NCBI GenBank assembly: GCA_024691265.1
Contig: JAILNT010000330.1
Span: forward strand, 1 to 5,620
Source of the DNA: Treponema sp.
Lineage (GTDB): Bacteria > Spirochaetota > Spirochaetia > Treponematales > Treponemataceae
Length of the DNA stretch: 5,620 nucleotides
Direction: 5' to 3'
The translations under genes and the position numbers were made by a program. This document shows positions 1-5,620 of this stretch, in pieces (positions within the stretch are counted from its first letter, which is position 1; every line of letters begins with the position of its first letter). The notes below the pieces were generated by a model. That model saw only the letters and a list, made by a program, of their open reading frames with translations. It did not search any database and was not told where the DNA came from.

Positions 1-74
1 GTGTATCCATTGATTTTATTATAGACAAGTTAACTTTTAATTTTTAAATTTTTCTATTTGAAATTTTATTCAAT

Positions 75-126
75 CAAGCTTGCTCTCCCTATCAATTCCC
101 CTTAGAGGGGAGTTGATAGGAGCTTG
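75..126. repeat. Long imperfect hairpin without T-run
   Basis: The inner arms 88-101 and 107-110/111-120 pair over 14 positions (CCTATCAATTCCCC with GGGGAGTTGATAGG, including one G-T pair) around a 5-base loop TTAGA. An outer 6-base pair, CAAGCT (75-80) with AGCTTG (121-126), extends it, leaving bases 81-87 bulged on the left. The hairpin is the most G+C-rich part of the upstream region and stands out from its surroundings. No T-run follows on either strand, so it is not a standard intrinsic terminator. It could be a dispersed palindromic repeat, a transcript-end structure of a gene to the left, or a processing or regulatory element. The pairing is directly visible; the role is unknown. Confidence 0.75.
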
Positions 127-177
127 TAGTTTAGTATTTATAGGTAAAAGATGATTTTAAGTTTCTATTTTTTTTGC

Positions 178-202
178 TAATCTGACTTTTTTGTCCAGAT
201 TA
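178..202. promoter_or_regulatory. Inverted repeat, possible operator
   Basis: TAATCTGAC (178-186) and GTCCAGATTA (193-202) form an inverted repeat around a TTTTTT centre, perfect apart from one extra C in the right arm. It ends about 15 bases before the extended -10 element at 217-225, so it covers the -35 position of that promoter. That is where a repressor or activator of a sugar-utilisation gene would be expected to bind. The repeat is seen; its function as an operator is inferred, and no regulator gene is in the window. Confidence 0.4.
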
Positions 203-216
203 AACAAAAAAAGCCG

Positions 217-225
217 TGTTATACT
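217..225 (+). promoter_or_regulatory. Extended -10 promoter of the arabinofuranosidase gene
   Basis: TGTTATACT matches the extended -10 pattern TGn followed by TATACT, which differs at one base from TATAAT. No good -35 hexamer lies at the usual distance: TTGTCC at 191-196 is about 23 bases upstream, which is too far. The promoter may therefore rely on the TG extension or on an activator. Transcription would start near 232 and give an untranslated leader of roughly 115 bases before the start codon at 348. Confidence 0.45.
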
Positions 226-335
226 TAGCGAAAAATTGGTCGGAAGCAGAAAAAGTTTTATCTTTCAAAGCTTTATTTGCTTTATTAAGTGTACGTTCAC
301 GCAGGAGCGTAGATATTTCTTACCGAAACTTTTTT

Positions 336-341
336 GGGGGA
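336..341 (+). promoter_or_regulatory. Ribosome binding site fixing the start at 348
   Basis: A purine run GGGGGA lies 6 bases upstream of ATG 348, inside a T-rich and A-rich stretch where it is the only candidate. It is not the classic GGAGG, but it can pair with the end of 16S rRNA using a G-U pair. Its position, together with the signal peptide that begins exactly at 348, decides the start against the upstream GTG at 216. Confidence 0.6.
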
Positions 342-347
342 TTAAAA

Positions 348-2885
348 ATGTTAAAAGTCAAGAAAACTGTTGCTTCAGTGCTTCTCGCCATGGGAGCAGT
401 TTTTGTGACAATGGCAGAGGATAAAGCTATGATAAACGCTGATTTTAGTAAGCCCAAAACTTCAGTTAGTAAAAATCTATTTGGTATTTTCTATGAAGAT
501 ATAAATTCCGCAGCTGATGGCGGTCTTTATGGTGAACTTATACAAAATCGTTCTTTTGAATATGAGCGTTTGAAAAAATCTGCAACAGAGCATTGGGAAG
601 CTATAAATATTAATGGCAAAAAGGGAAAATCTGCATTAAATGTTTCTGTTGAAAAGCCAATGAGTAAAGCAAATCCTACTTTTGTTTCTTTGAATGTAAA
701 AAAAGCAGGAGATGGTATTTCTAATAGTGGTTATGGCGGAATTGTTTTTGAAAAAGGAAAAAAATATCCTGGCTGTGTATACCTACGTTCTCCAGATAGA
801 ACAGTAGATACTGTTATTATATTAGCTGGAGGAAAGGGGAAAAAAGCCAAACTTTTCAAATACGAAATTACAGGCATAACAGATGAATGGAAAAAATACG
901 AATTTACTGTTGAAGCAGGAGAAAATGTAACAGATGGTCAGCTTTCAGTTTGTGCTGCAACAAAAGGTAAACTCGATATTGATTTTGTTTCTCTTTTTAG
1001 GGCTGATATTTATAAAAATGAAAAAAATGGTTTTAGAAAAGATTTAGCTGAAAAGCTTGAAGAAATGCATCCCGCTTTTATAAGATTTCCTGGTGGTTGT
1101 ATTGTTCAAGGAAAGTATCAGGCTGACCGCTATCAATGGAAAAAGTCTATAGGACCTGTTGAAGAAAGAGAAGAAGCTTTTAATTTTTGGGGTTATCAGC
1201 ACACTTATGGAATAGGCTTTTATGAATATTTCCGTTTTTGTGAAGATATAGGAGCAGAAGCTATACCTATTATAAGCTGTGGGCTTTCCTGGAAAAGTGA
1301 ATCTAATTTAGATGAAAAAATCCCTATGGATAAAATGCAGCCTTTTGTTCAAGATGCTTTGGATTTAATTGAATATGCAAGAGGCAGTGCTGATAGTGAA
1401 TGGGGTAAAAAGAGAGCTGAAGCAGGTCATCCTGAGCCATTCAAATTAAATTACCTTGGTATTGGTAATGAAGATTTGGAAGGTCATTATTTTGAACGCT
1501 ATAAACTTATTGCTGATGCTGTAAAAGAAAAGTATCCGGATATAAAGCTTATTATGTCGGCAGGACCTCTTCCAGCAGATAGATGTTTCTTTGATGCATG
1601 GAAACAAACAAGAAACTGGGAAAAAGAGAATGAAAAAACAGGTGCAAAGAATATTGTTGATTTAATAGATGAACATTATTATTCACCTGATTCATGGATG
1701 CTGTCTAATACAAAACGTTATGATGATAAAGATTTTTATCCAAGAGAAGAAAATAAAGCAAAGGTATTTATAGGTGAATATGCTTCATGGGTAGCTGGCA
1801 GAAGAAATAATCTTTATGCAGCCCTTACAGAAGCTGCTTATATGACTGGAATTGAAAGAAATGCAGATGTTATAGAGATTGCCTCTTATGCTCCTTTATT
1901 TGCAAAAGTAGGCTATACTCAATGGATTCCTGATGCTATCTGGTTTAATAATTCAACAGTTTATGCTTCCCCTAATTATTATGTGCAGCAGTTATTTATG
2001 ACTCATAAATCAGACAGAACAATTTCTTATAATGTGACTCAACCTAAGGTTGAGAAAAAGCAAAAGACAATTGGAGGAACTGTTGGTCTTGGAACCTGGC
2101 TTACAACTGCGGAATACAAAGATATAACTTTAACAAAAAATCCATCTGGAGAAATTGTTTATTCAAGTGGTGATAAAGTAAAGCTTTCTGATTTTAGAAT
2201 TGAGACTGGCTCTTGGGATAATAAGGGTGCAACTCTTGTTCAGTCTAGCAAAGCTGAAAATGTAAGAATTATTCTTGATAAAGAACAAAAGCTTTATGGA
2301 GTTTCTAACTATACTTTTGAGACAAAGGCTAAAAAGACTTCTGGAAATGAAGGTTTCCTTATTTTATTTGGTGTAGATAATAAAAATTTATACTGGTGGA
2401 ATATAGGAGGCTGGGGAAATACTCAGTCTGCTGTAGAAAAAGGTACTGCAGAAGGTCGTACTGTAATTGGTTCTGGAGTTCCTCTTAAACTTGAAAGTGA
2501 TAAATGGTACGACATTAAAATTGAAGTCGCAGGTGACACTTATAGATGTTATCTCGATGGAAAACTTATTCATGAGTATACAGATATTGAAAATTTCGAT
2601 TCTGTATATGCTCATGTAGGTGAGACTGATGATGGAAAAATTTATGTAAAAATCATCAATATCTCATCTGATTCTCATAATATTCGTATAAAGCTTGATA
2701 ATGCTCCATCTTTAAAAGAGACGGGCATAGCAACTGTTATAAGTGGAAATGCTGATGATGAAAACAGCTTTGATAATCCAACCCTTGTAGCTCCTAAGAC
2801 AAGTGTTTTCTCCGGAGTATCAAACGATTTCGATTATTCTGTACCTCCTAATTCTGCTACAGTGCTCGAGCTTTATAAAAAATAA
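348..2885 (+). CDS. Exported alpha-L-arabinofuranosidase, GH51 family
   Basis: This 845-residue enzyme should remove terminal alpha-L-arabinofuranosyl groups from arabinoxylan or arabinan fragments by the retaining mechanism of GH51. A type I signal peptide occupies residues 1-23 (basic MLKVKK, hydrophobic core, TMA before the likely cut), with no lipobox cysteine, so the protein is periplasmic or released. The catalytic part begins at FGIFYEDI (45-52). A beta-rich CBM4/9-like region follows at about 75-217, then the TIM barrel with RFPGGC (246-251), GNED with probable acid/base Glu375, HYY (443-445), and IGEYA with probable nucleophile Glu477. The C-terminal beta domain starts near 550. It is interrupted at about 575-750 by a concanavalin A/LamG-like module (YWWNIGGWG at 682-690) and resumes to the end (PPNSATVLEL). 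The GNED form is typical of the GH51 branch shared by plants, fungi and Bacteroidetes. ATG 348 is preferred over GTG 216, which would bury the signal peptide behind 44 unlikely residues. The gene has its own promoter and terminator, with no sugar transporter or other glycosidase nearby. Family is confident; the exact substrate is inferred. Confidence 0.93.
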   Translation: MLKVKKTVASVLLAMGAVFVTMAEDKAMINADFSKPKTSVSKNLFGIFYEDINSAADGGLYGELIQNRSFEYERLKKSATEHWEAININGKKGKSALNVSVEKPMSKANPTFVSLNVKKAGDGISNSGYGGIVFEKGKKYPGCVYLRSPDRTVDTVIILAGGKGKKAKLFKYEITGITDEWKKYEFTVEAGENVTDGQLSVCAATKGKLDIDFVSLFRADIYKNEKNGFRKDLAEKLEEMHPAFIRFPGGCIVQGKYQADRYQWKKSIGPVEEREEAFNFWGYQHTYGIGFYEYFRFCEDIGAEAIPIISCGLSWKSESNLDEKIPMDKMQPFVQDALDLIEYARGSADSEWGKKRAEAGHPEPFKLNYLGIGNEDLEGHYFERYKLIADAVKEKYPDIKLIMSAGPLPADRCFFDAWKQTRNWEKENEKTGAKNIVDLIDEHYYSPDSWMLSNTKRYDDKDFYPREENKAKVFIGEYASWVAGRRNNLYAALTEAAYMTGIERNADVIEIASYAPLFAKVGYTQWIPDAIWFNNSTVYASPNYYVQQLFMTHKSDRTISYNVTQPKVEKKQKTIGGTVGLGTWLTTAEYKDITLTKNPSGEIVYSSGDKVKLSDFRIETGSWDNKGATLVQSSKAENVRIILDKEQKLYGVSNYTFETKAKKTSGNEGFLILFGVDNKNLYWWNIGGWGNTQSAVEKGTAEGRTVIGSGVPLKLESDKWYDIKIEVAGDTYRCYLDGKLIHEYTDIENFDSVYAHVGETDDGKIYVKIINISSDSHNIRIKLDNAPSLKETGIATVISGNADDENSFDNPTLVAPKTSVFSGVSNDFDYSVPPNSATVLELYKK

Positions 2886-2899
2886 GCTTATTGCTTATT
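2881..2899 (+). repeat. Small hairpin over the GH51 stop codon
   Basis: AATAAGC (2881-2887) pairs perfectly with GCTTATT (2893-2899) around a TTATT loop, and the arm includes the TAA stop at 2883-2885. It is short, A/T-rich and followed only by TTGAATA, so it is unlikely to terminate by itself. It may be an accessory 3'-end structure just ahead of the larger terminator, or chance in AT-rich DNA. Confidence 0.3.
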
Positions 2900-2912
2900 T
2901 TGAATATATCAT

Positions 2913-2996
2913 AACCGGTAATCCCTTTTTTAACGTTTGAACATAACCCCTATTACCTATTGTAAAACGTTAAAAAAGGTGGGAGCCGGTTTTTTT
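2913..2996 (+). terminator. Large two-part hairpin with T-run after GH51
   Basis: An inner stem of 15 perfect pairs joins CCTTTTTTAACGTTT (2924-2938) to AAACGTTAAAAAAGG (2965-2979) around a 26-base loop. An outer stem joins AACCGG (2913-2918) to CCGGTT (2986-2991), with an internal loop of about 5-6 bases per side between the stems. Seven T residues follow at 2990-2996. This fits an intrinsic terminator for the arabinofuranosidase transcript, 27 bases past its stop. It is larger than most terminators and contains a competing pairing: GGTAAT at 2917-2922 with ATTACC at 2952-2957. A regulatory role toward aspS, 85 bases downstream, cannot be excluded. Confidence 0.75.
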
Positions 2997-3027
2997 ATTT
3001 ACAGTTAATGAAAGATAATAAATGAAC

Positions 3028-3056
3028 TTGTATAACTTCTTATTGTCTAATATCTG
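3028..3056 (+). promoter_or_regulatory. Probable aspS promoter region
   Basis: A terminator precedes aspS, so the gene needs its own promoter in 2998-3080. Candidates are weak. TTGTAT (3028-3033) with TATCTG (3051-3056) gives a 17-base spacer, and TATAAC (3031-3036) or TAATAT (3048-3053) could also serve as the -10 element. TTTACA (2998-3003) is a good -35 hexamer but has no partner at the right distance. The existence of a promoter here is well supported by context; the exact hexamers are not. Confidence 0.3.
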
Positions 3057-3080
3057 TCTTTTCATTAAAATGCATTTATC

Positions 3081-4916
3081 ATGGAAAATTCTAAGAGAAC
3101 CGTAACATGTGGTGACCTTCGTGCCGCCGATGTTGGCAAAACAGTTGTATTAAACGGATGGGTAAGCCGCACTCGTAATTTGGGTGGATTAAACTTTATT
3201 AGCCTCCGTGACCGTTATGGAATTACTCAGGTTGTAGTTGGTGACAATGCTAGTGATGATGTAAAGAAGGTCGCATCATCTTTGAAGAGTGAATATTGTA
3301 TTGCAGTAGAGGGTGTTGTAATTGCTCGTAGCGATAAAGACATCAATAAAGATATGGCTACTGGCGAAATCGAAGTTGAAGCAAGAGACATCGAGATTTT
3401 CACTACTTCTCAGGAGTTGCCTTTCTCTATTGAAGAAGTTCGTCAGAAAGATGGAACTGTAGTCCTTCCTAATGAAGATTTAAGACTTAAATATCGCTAT
3501 TTGGACTTGAGACGTGACCCAATGCAGAAGAATATTATTCTTCGCTCTAACGTTACATTCGCAGTTCGTGAATATTTGACATCAAAAGGATTCTTGGAAA
3601 TCGAGACTCCTACATTTATTAAATCTACTCCAGAGGGTGCAAGAGATTATTTGGTTCCAAGCCGTGTTCACCCTGGTAAGTTCTATTCTTTACCACAGAG
3701 TCCTCAGCTTTATAAGCAGCTTTTGATGGTATCTGGTTTTGATAAGTATTTCCAGATTGCACGTTGTTATCGTGATGAAGATGCACGTGGAGACCGTCAG
3801 CCTGAATTTACACAGATTGATATGGAGCTTTCATTTACAAATCGTGAGGAAGTTCTTGAAACAACAGAAGGCATGATGGGTTATGTATTCAAAAAGACAT
3901 TGAATTATGACCTTCCTGTACATTTTGACCGTATTTCTTGGGACGATGCATTTGATTTATATGGAAGTGATAAGCCTGATTTGAGATTTGGTTTGAAAAT
4001 GCAAGATGCAGCTTTCATGGCTGATTTAAGTGACTTTTCTGCATTTAAATCTGGTGCTGCAAATGCTTCTCATGATATTGAACGTCATAAGAGAAGTGGT
4101 CTTAAAGCTCTTGTTGTTAAGAATGTAGCTGATAAATATAGCCGTAAGATGATTGAAGCTCTGGAATCTGTTGCAAAAATCAATCATGCTAAGGGGTTGG
4201 CATGGATGAAAGTTAATGCAGAAGGAAAGTTTGAGGGCGGAATATCTAAGTTCTATGCTGGTAAAGAAGAAGAAATCTGTTCTAAGCTTTCAGCTGAAAA
4301 GAATGACCTTCTTTTGTTTGTAAGTGATGAAAAATGGCAGATTGCTTGTGTTGCTCTTGGTGCAGTTCGTAAGCAGCTTGGTAAAGACCTTAATCTTTAC
4401 GACCCAAAAGATGAGTTCCATTTTGCATGGATTATCGATTTCCCTTATTTTGCATGGAATGAAGATGAAAATAAGTGGGAAACAGAACATCACATGTTCA
4501 CTTTACCACAGAAAAAATACTGGGATACATTGGAAAGTGACCCAGGAAGTGTAAAGGGAGACCTTTATGACTTAGTATTGAACGGATATGAACTTGCTTC
4601 TGGTTCTATGCGTATCAATGACCCATCTTTACAGCAGAGAATCTTTAAGATTGTTGGATATAGCCAGGAAAGAGCTGATAAGGCATTTGGCTTCCTTGTT
4701 CAGGCATTTAAGTTTGGTGCTCCTCCTCATGGTGGAATTGCTCCTGGACTTGACCGTCTTATTATGTTGATGAGACATGAGGAATCTATTCACGAGGTTA
4801 TTGCTTTCCCTAAGAATAATCTTGCAGCATCTCCTATGGACGAGTGTCCAAGCCCTGTTGATGACCAGCAGTTGAAAGACTTGCATATTACAGTAACAGA
4901 AAGAGAAGCTGACTAA
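3081..4916 (+). CDS. aspS: Aspartyl-tRNA synthetase (AspRS)
   Basis: This 611-residue cytoplasmic class IIb synthetase attaches aspartate to tRNA-Asp using ATP. Its length is near the usual bacterial 590 residues. An N-terminal OB-fold for the anticodon (about 1-112) is followed by the catalytic core. The core has a motif 1 region (FLEIETPTF, 171-179), the QSPQLYKQ segment (206-213), motif 2 RCYRDED (228-234) with ATP-binding Arg228, and PEFTQID. The bacterial GAD insertion lies at about 315-440. After it come GYELASGSMRIND, with Glu504 and Arg511, and motif 3 GGIAPGLDRL (551-560) with Arg559. Leu34 and Lys86 match the residues I recall from the E. coli enzyme that go with strict tRNA-Asp specificity, so it is probably discriminating. 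The start is well bounded: an in-frame TAA lies at 3066-3068, ATG 3081 is the only start before the conserved OB-fold, and no Shine-Dalgarno sequence is visible. The gene ends in tandem TAA TAA stops and is alone between terminators. Arginine is mostly CGT, whereas the GH51 gene also uses AGA often, as expected for a highly expressed gene. Confidence 0.98.
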   Translation: MENSKRTVTCGDLRAADVGKTVVLNGWVSRTRNLGGLNFISLRDRYGITQVVVGDNASDDVKKVASSLKSEYCIAVEGVVIARSDKDINKDMATGEIEVEARDIEIFTTSQELPFSIEEVRQKDGTVVLPNEDLRLKYRYLDLRRDPMQKNIILRSNVTFAVREYLTSKGFLEIETPTFIKSTPEGARDYLVPSRVHPGKFYSLPQSPQLYKQLLMVSGFDKYFQIARCYRDEDARGDRQPEFTQIDMELSFTNREEVLETTEGMMGYVFKKTLNYDLPVHFDRISWDDAFDLYGSDKPDLRFGLKMQDAAFMADLSDFSAFKSGAANASHDIERHKRSGLKALVVKNVADKYSRKMIEALESVAKINHAKGLAWMKVNAEGKFEGGISKFYAGKEEEICSKLSAEKNDLLLFVSDEKWQIACVALGAVRKQLGKDLNLYDPKDEFHFAWIIDFPYFAWNEDENKWETEHHMFTLPQKKYWDTLESDPGSVKGDLYDLVLNGYELASGSMRINDPSLQQRIFKIVGYSQERADKAFGFLVQAFKFGAPPHGGIAPGLDRLIMLMRHEESIHEVIAFPKNNLAASPMDECPSPVDDQQLKDLHITVTEREAD

Positions 4917-4936
4917 TAAGCTTGATTTAGCTAAAT

Positions 4937-4980
4937 AAAAAAGACTTGCAGTAAGAAAATACTTGCAAGTCTTTTTTTTT
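4937..4980. terminator. Bidirectional intrinsic terminator after aspS
   Basis: The stem pairs AAAAAAGACTTGCA (4937-4950) perfectly with TGCAAGTCTTTTTT (4964-4977) around a 13-base loop. On the + strand a run of nine T (4972-4980) follows the core stem. On the - strand the A-run at 4937-4942 reads as six T, followed by ATTT. It lies 17 bases past the second aspS stop codon and about 80 bases past the end of the convergent small gene, so it can end both transcripts. Confidence 0.92.
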
Positions 4981-5030
4981 GCTGAAAATTTTGTAGGAAT
5001 ATATATTCTCTCTCCGTTATTTTTTTGCTT

Positions 5031-5054
5031 CTATTAAAAATAGAATTTTAATAG
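5031..5054. repeat. A/T-only hairpin near the end of the small gene
   Basis: CTATTAAAA (5031-5039) pairs perfectly with TTTTAATAG (5046-5054) around ATAGAA. An overlapping alternative, TTCTATT (5029-5035) with AATAGAA (5039-5045), competes with it. It sits just beyond the stop of the - strand gene. With almost no G+C and no T-run on the - strand side, it is a poor terminator; the hairpin at 4937-4980 is the better one. It may be chance. Confidence 0.3.
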
Positions 5055-5058
5055 TAAA

Positions 5059-5442
5059 TTATTTTTCTACAACAAATTCATCGACATGAGTAAATCTTAT
5101 GCGTTGAGAACCAATTCTTATATCTGTATAAGAATCGTTGTGAGTTAAAAGAACTTGATATTCTTTTCCATAAAGGGTATCTGCTACTGTGCATTTGAAA
5201 AGTTCATTTCCATAGTTTTCATCTACAGAATAATCATAGTCAGTTACAATATAATGATAATCTTTGGCTCTTGTGTAATGGTCAAGGGTGTCTTTTCTTT
5301 CATCAATAGTGAAAACTATTTTTTCAGAATTTGTTACCCCTGTGAAGTAGAATTTTTTTAAAGTTTCTGCTCCTGCAAAGATATTCATTGATAATGCAGT
5401 TACTATTCCTAAAATGCTTATTCTTAGCCCTTTAGATATCAT
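5059..5442 (-). CDS. Small exported protein of unknown function
   Basis: I do not recognise this 127-residue protein. A clear signal peptide spans residues 1-25: a basic start (MISKGLR), a hydrophobic stretch to about residue 22, and AGA before the likely cut ahead of Glu26. There is no lipobox, so the mature product of about 102 residues should be periplasmic or secreted. It has alternating hydrophobic and polar residues that suggest beta strands, no further membrane segment, and one cysteine. Six tyrosines lie within about 25 residues in the middle (HYTRAKDYHY, DYDY, NYG), mixed with acidic residues. A strong ribosome binding site, a near-consensus promoter and flanking terminators support a real single-gene unit convergent with aspS. 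The + strand open frame at 5155-5361 across it has no such signals. It could be a small beta-barrel or lipocalin-like stress or binding protein, but the sequence does not settle this. Confidence 0.88.
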   Translation of the reverse strand: MISKGLRISILGIVTALSMNIFAGAETLKKFYFTGVTNSEKIVFTIDERKDTLDHYTRAKDYHYIVTDYDYSVDENYGNELFKCTVADTLYGKEYQVLLTHNDSYTDIRIGSQRIRFTHVDEFVVEK

Positions 5443-5448
5443 ATAACG

Positions 5449-5454
5449 ACCTCC
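5449..5454 (-). promoter_or_regulatory. Ribosome binding site of the small exported protein
   Basis: Read on the - strand, GGAGGT lies 6 bases before the ATG at 5442-5440. This is a full-strength Shine-Dalgarno sequence at ideal spacing and fixes the start, in contrast to aspS, which has none. Confidence 0.9.
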
Positions 5455-5511
5455 ATTAGATAGCGTCTTTTGTATATTAAATAATATATGAAAAACATTC
5501 CTTCTTCTACT

Positions 5512-5540
5512 ATTTTAAACTCTCTTGTTTATTATGACAA
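5512..5540 (-). promoter_or_regulatory. Promoter of the small exported protein
   Basis: On the - strand TTGTCA (5540-5535) and TAAAAT (5517-5512) are separated by exactly 17 bases; each matches the sigma-70 consensus at five of six positions. Transcription would begin near 5505, giving a leader of about 60 bases to the start codon at 5442. It is the best-formed promoter in the window and suggests housekeeping-type expression. Confidence 0.7.
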
Positions 5541-5560
5541 CTTTTAAAAATTTCTTTGGC

Positions 5561-5604
5561 AAAAAAAAGACCATCACAAGAAATTGTTTTCCTGTGATGG
5601 TTTT
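5561..5604 (-). terminator. Terminator for a gene to the right of the window
   Basis: ACCATCACA (5570-5578) pairs with TGTGATGGT (5593-5601). The stem continues inward through GAAA with TTTC after one A-C mismatch, which on the - strand becomes a G-U pair. On the - strand eight T (5568-5561) follow the stem, so it best fits the end of a leftward transcript from beyond the right edge. On the + strand only TTTT follows, so rightward termination would be weak. It insulates the small gene's promoter at 5512-5540. Confidence 0.85.
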
Positions 5605-5620
5605 GTAATTAATTAAAGTT

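Larger units (their letters stand above)
1..347. other. Non-coding upstream region
   Basis: This AT-rich stretch precedes the arabinofuranosidase gene and has no convincing gene. Its first 74 bases are almost pure A/T with short homopolymer runs. A strong hairpin lies at 75-126, a small inverted repeat at 178-202, an extended -10 promoter at 217-225, and then an untranslated leader of about 115 bases up to the start codon at 348. A 14-codon open stretch at 3-44, closed by TAA at 45-47, could be the tail of a + strand gene lying to the left, but it is too short to call. Confidence 0.7.

Noticed and set aside
3..47. Possible C-terminal tail of a + strand gene (14 codons then TAA)
   Set aside because: It is too short to tell from chance in AT-rich DNA. 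A leftward gene starting at the ATG complementary to 8-10 is equally possible and equally unsupported.
216..347. N-terminal extension of the GH51 protein from GTG 216
   Set aside because: It adds 44 residues ahead of a classic signal peptide, overlaps the extended -10 element at 217-225 and has no ribosome binding site. ATG 348 has a purine run at the right distance.
191..424. Open frame of 77 codons across the GH51 leader and start
   Set aside because: It begins at a TTG inside the inverted repeat, runs over the promoter and the true start in another frame, and has no ribosome binding site.
2388..2615. Open frame on the - strand inside the GH51 gene
   Set aside because: It overlaps the LamG-like module of a confident gene, has low-complexity composition and shows no ribosome binding site or promoter.
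2965..3000. Resemblance of AAGGTGGGAGCCGG to a T-box motif ahead of a tRNA synthetase gene
   Set aside because: The match is loose and lies in the 3' arm of the terminator, not in an antiterminator. There is no room for a stem I with a specifier loop between the GH51 stop and aspS.
4290..4886. Four short open frames on both strands inside aspS
   Set aside because: All lie over conserved AspRS coding sequence (GAD domain to motif 3), have unlikely compositions and carry no start signals; they are out-of-frame shadows.
5155..5361. Open frame on the + strand opposite the small exported protein gene
   Set aside because: It has no promoter or ribosome binding site, while the - strand frame has both plus a signal peptide.
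1..5620. Mobile element, CRISPR array, tRNA/rRNA gene or multi-gene novel system
   Set aside because: I saw no transposase or integrase, no regularly spaced direct repeats, no cloverleaf-forming sequence, and no functional link among the three genes.

Overview
The window is AT-rich (about one third G+C by eye) and carries three genes. They are an exported GH51 family alpha-L-arabinofuranosidase, the housekeeping aspartyl-tRNA synthetase gene aspS, and a small exported protein of unknown function on the opposite strand. The synthetase is of the bacterial type with a GAD insertion. Low G+C, a secreted hemicellulose-debranching enzyme and the general look of the AspRS suggest a gut or rumen bacterium. 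A plant-fibre-associated Treponema is my best guess, but this is an impression from the proteins and not a search result.

Layout. Positions 1-347 hold no convincing gene. They contain a strong hairpin without a T-run (75-126), a short inverted repeat (178-202), and just after it an extended -10 promoter (217-225) for the arabinofuranosidase. That gene runs from 348 to 2885 on the + strand and is followed by a long two-part hairpin with a T-run (2913-2996). After a short AT-rich promoter region comes aspS (3081-4916, + strand), which has no Shine-Dalgarno sequence. A compact terminator (4937-4980) lies between aspS and the convergent small gene (5059-5442, - strand) and should work in both directions. 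The small gene has a near-consensus promoter and a good ribosome binding site. Upstream of it, at 5561-5604, another terminator closes whatever is transcribed leftwards from beyond the right edge.

How the genes relate. Each gene appears to be its own transcription unit, separated by terminators. Nothing suggests that the three act in one pathway. The arabinofuranosidase would release L-arabinose from arabinoxylan or arabinan fragments outside the cytoplasm. AspRS charges tRNA-Asp. The small exported protein is unassigned. I found no mobile element, CRISPR array, tRNA or rRNA gene, defence system or other multi-gene novel system. The points worth a second look are the non-coding structures, the unusual domain layout of the GH51 enzyme and the orphan exported protein.
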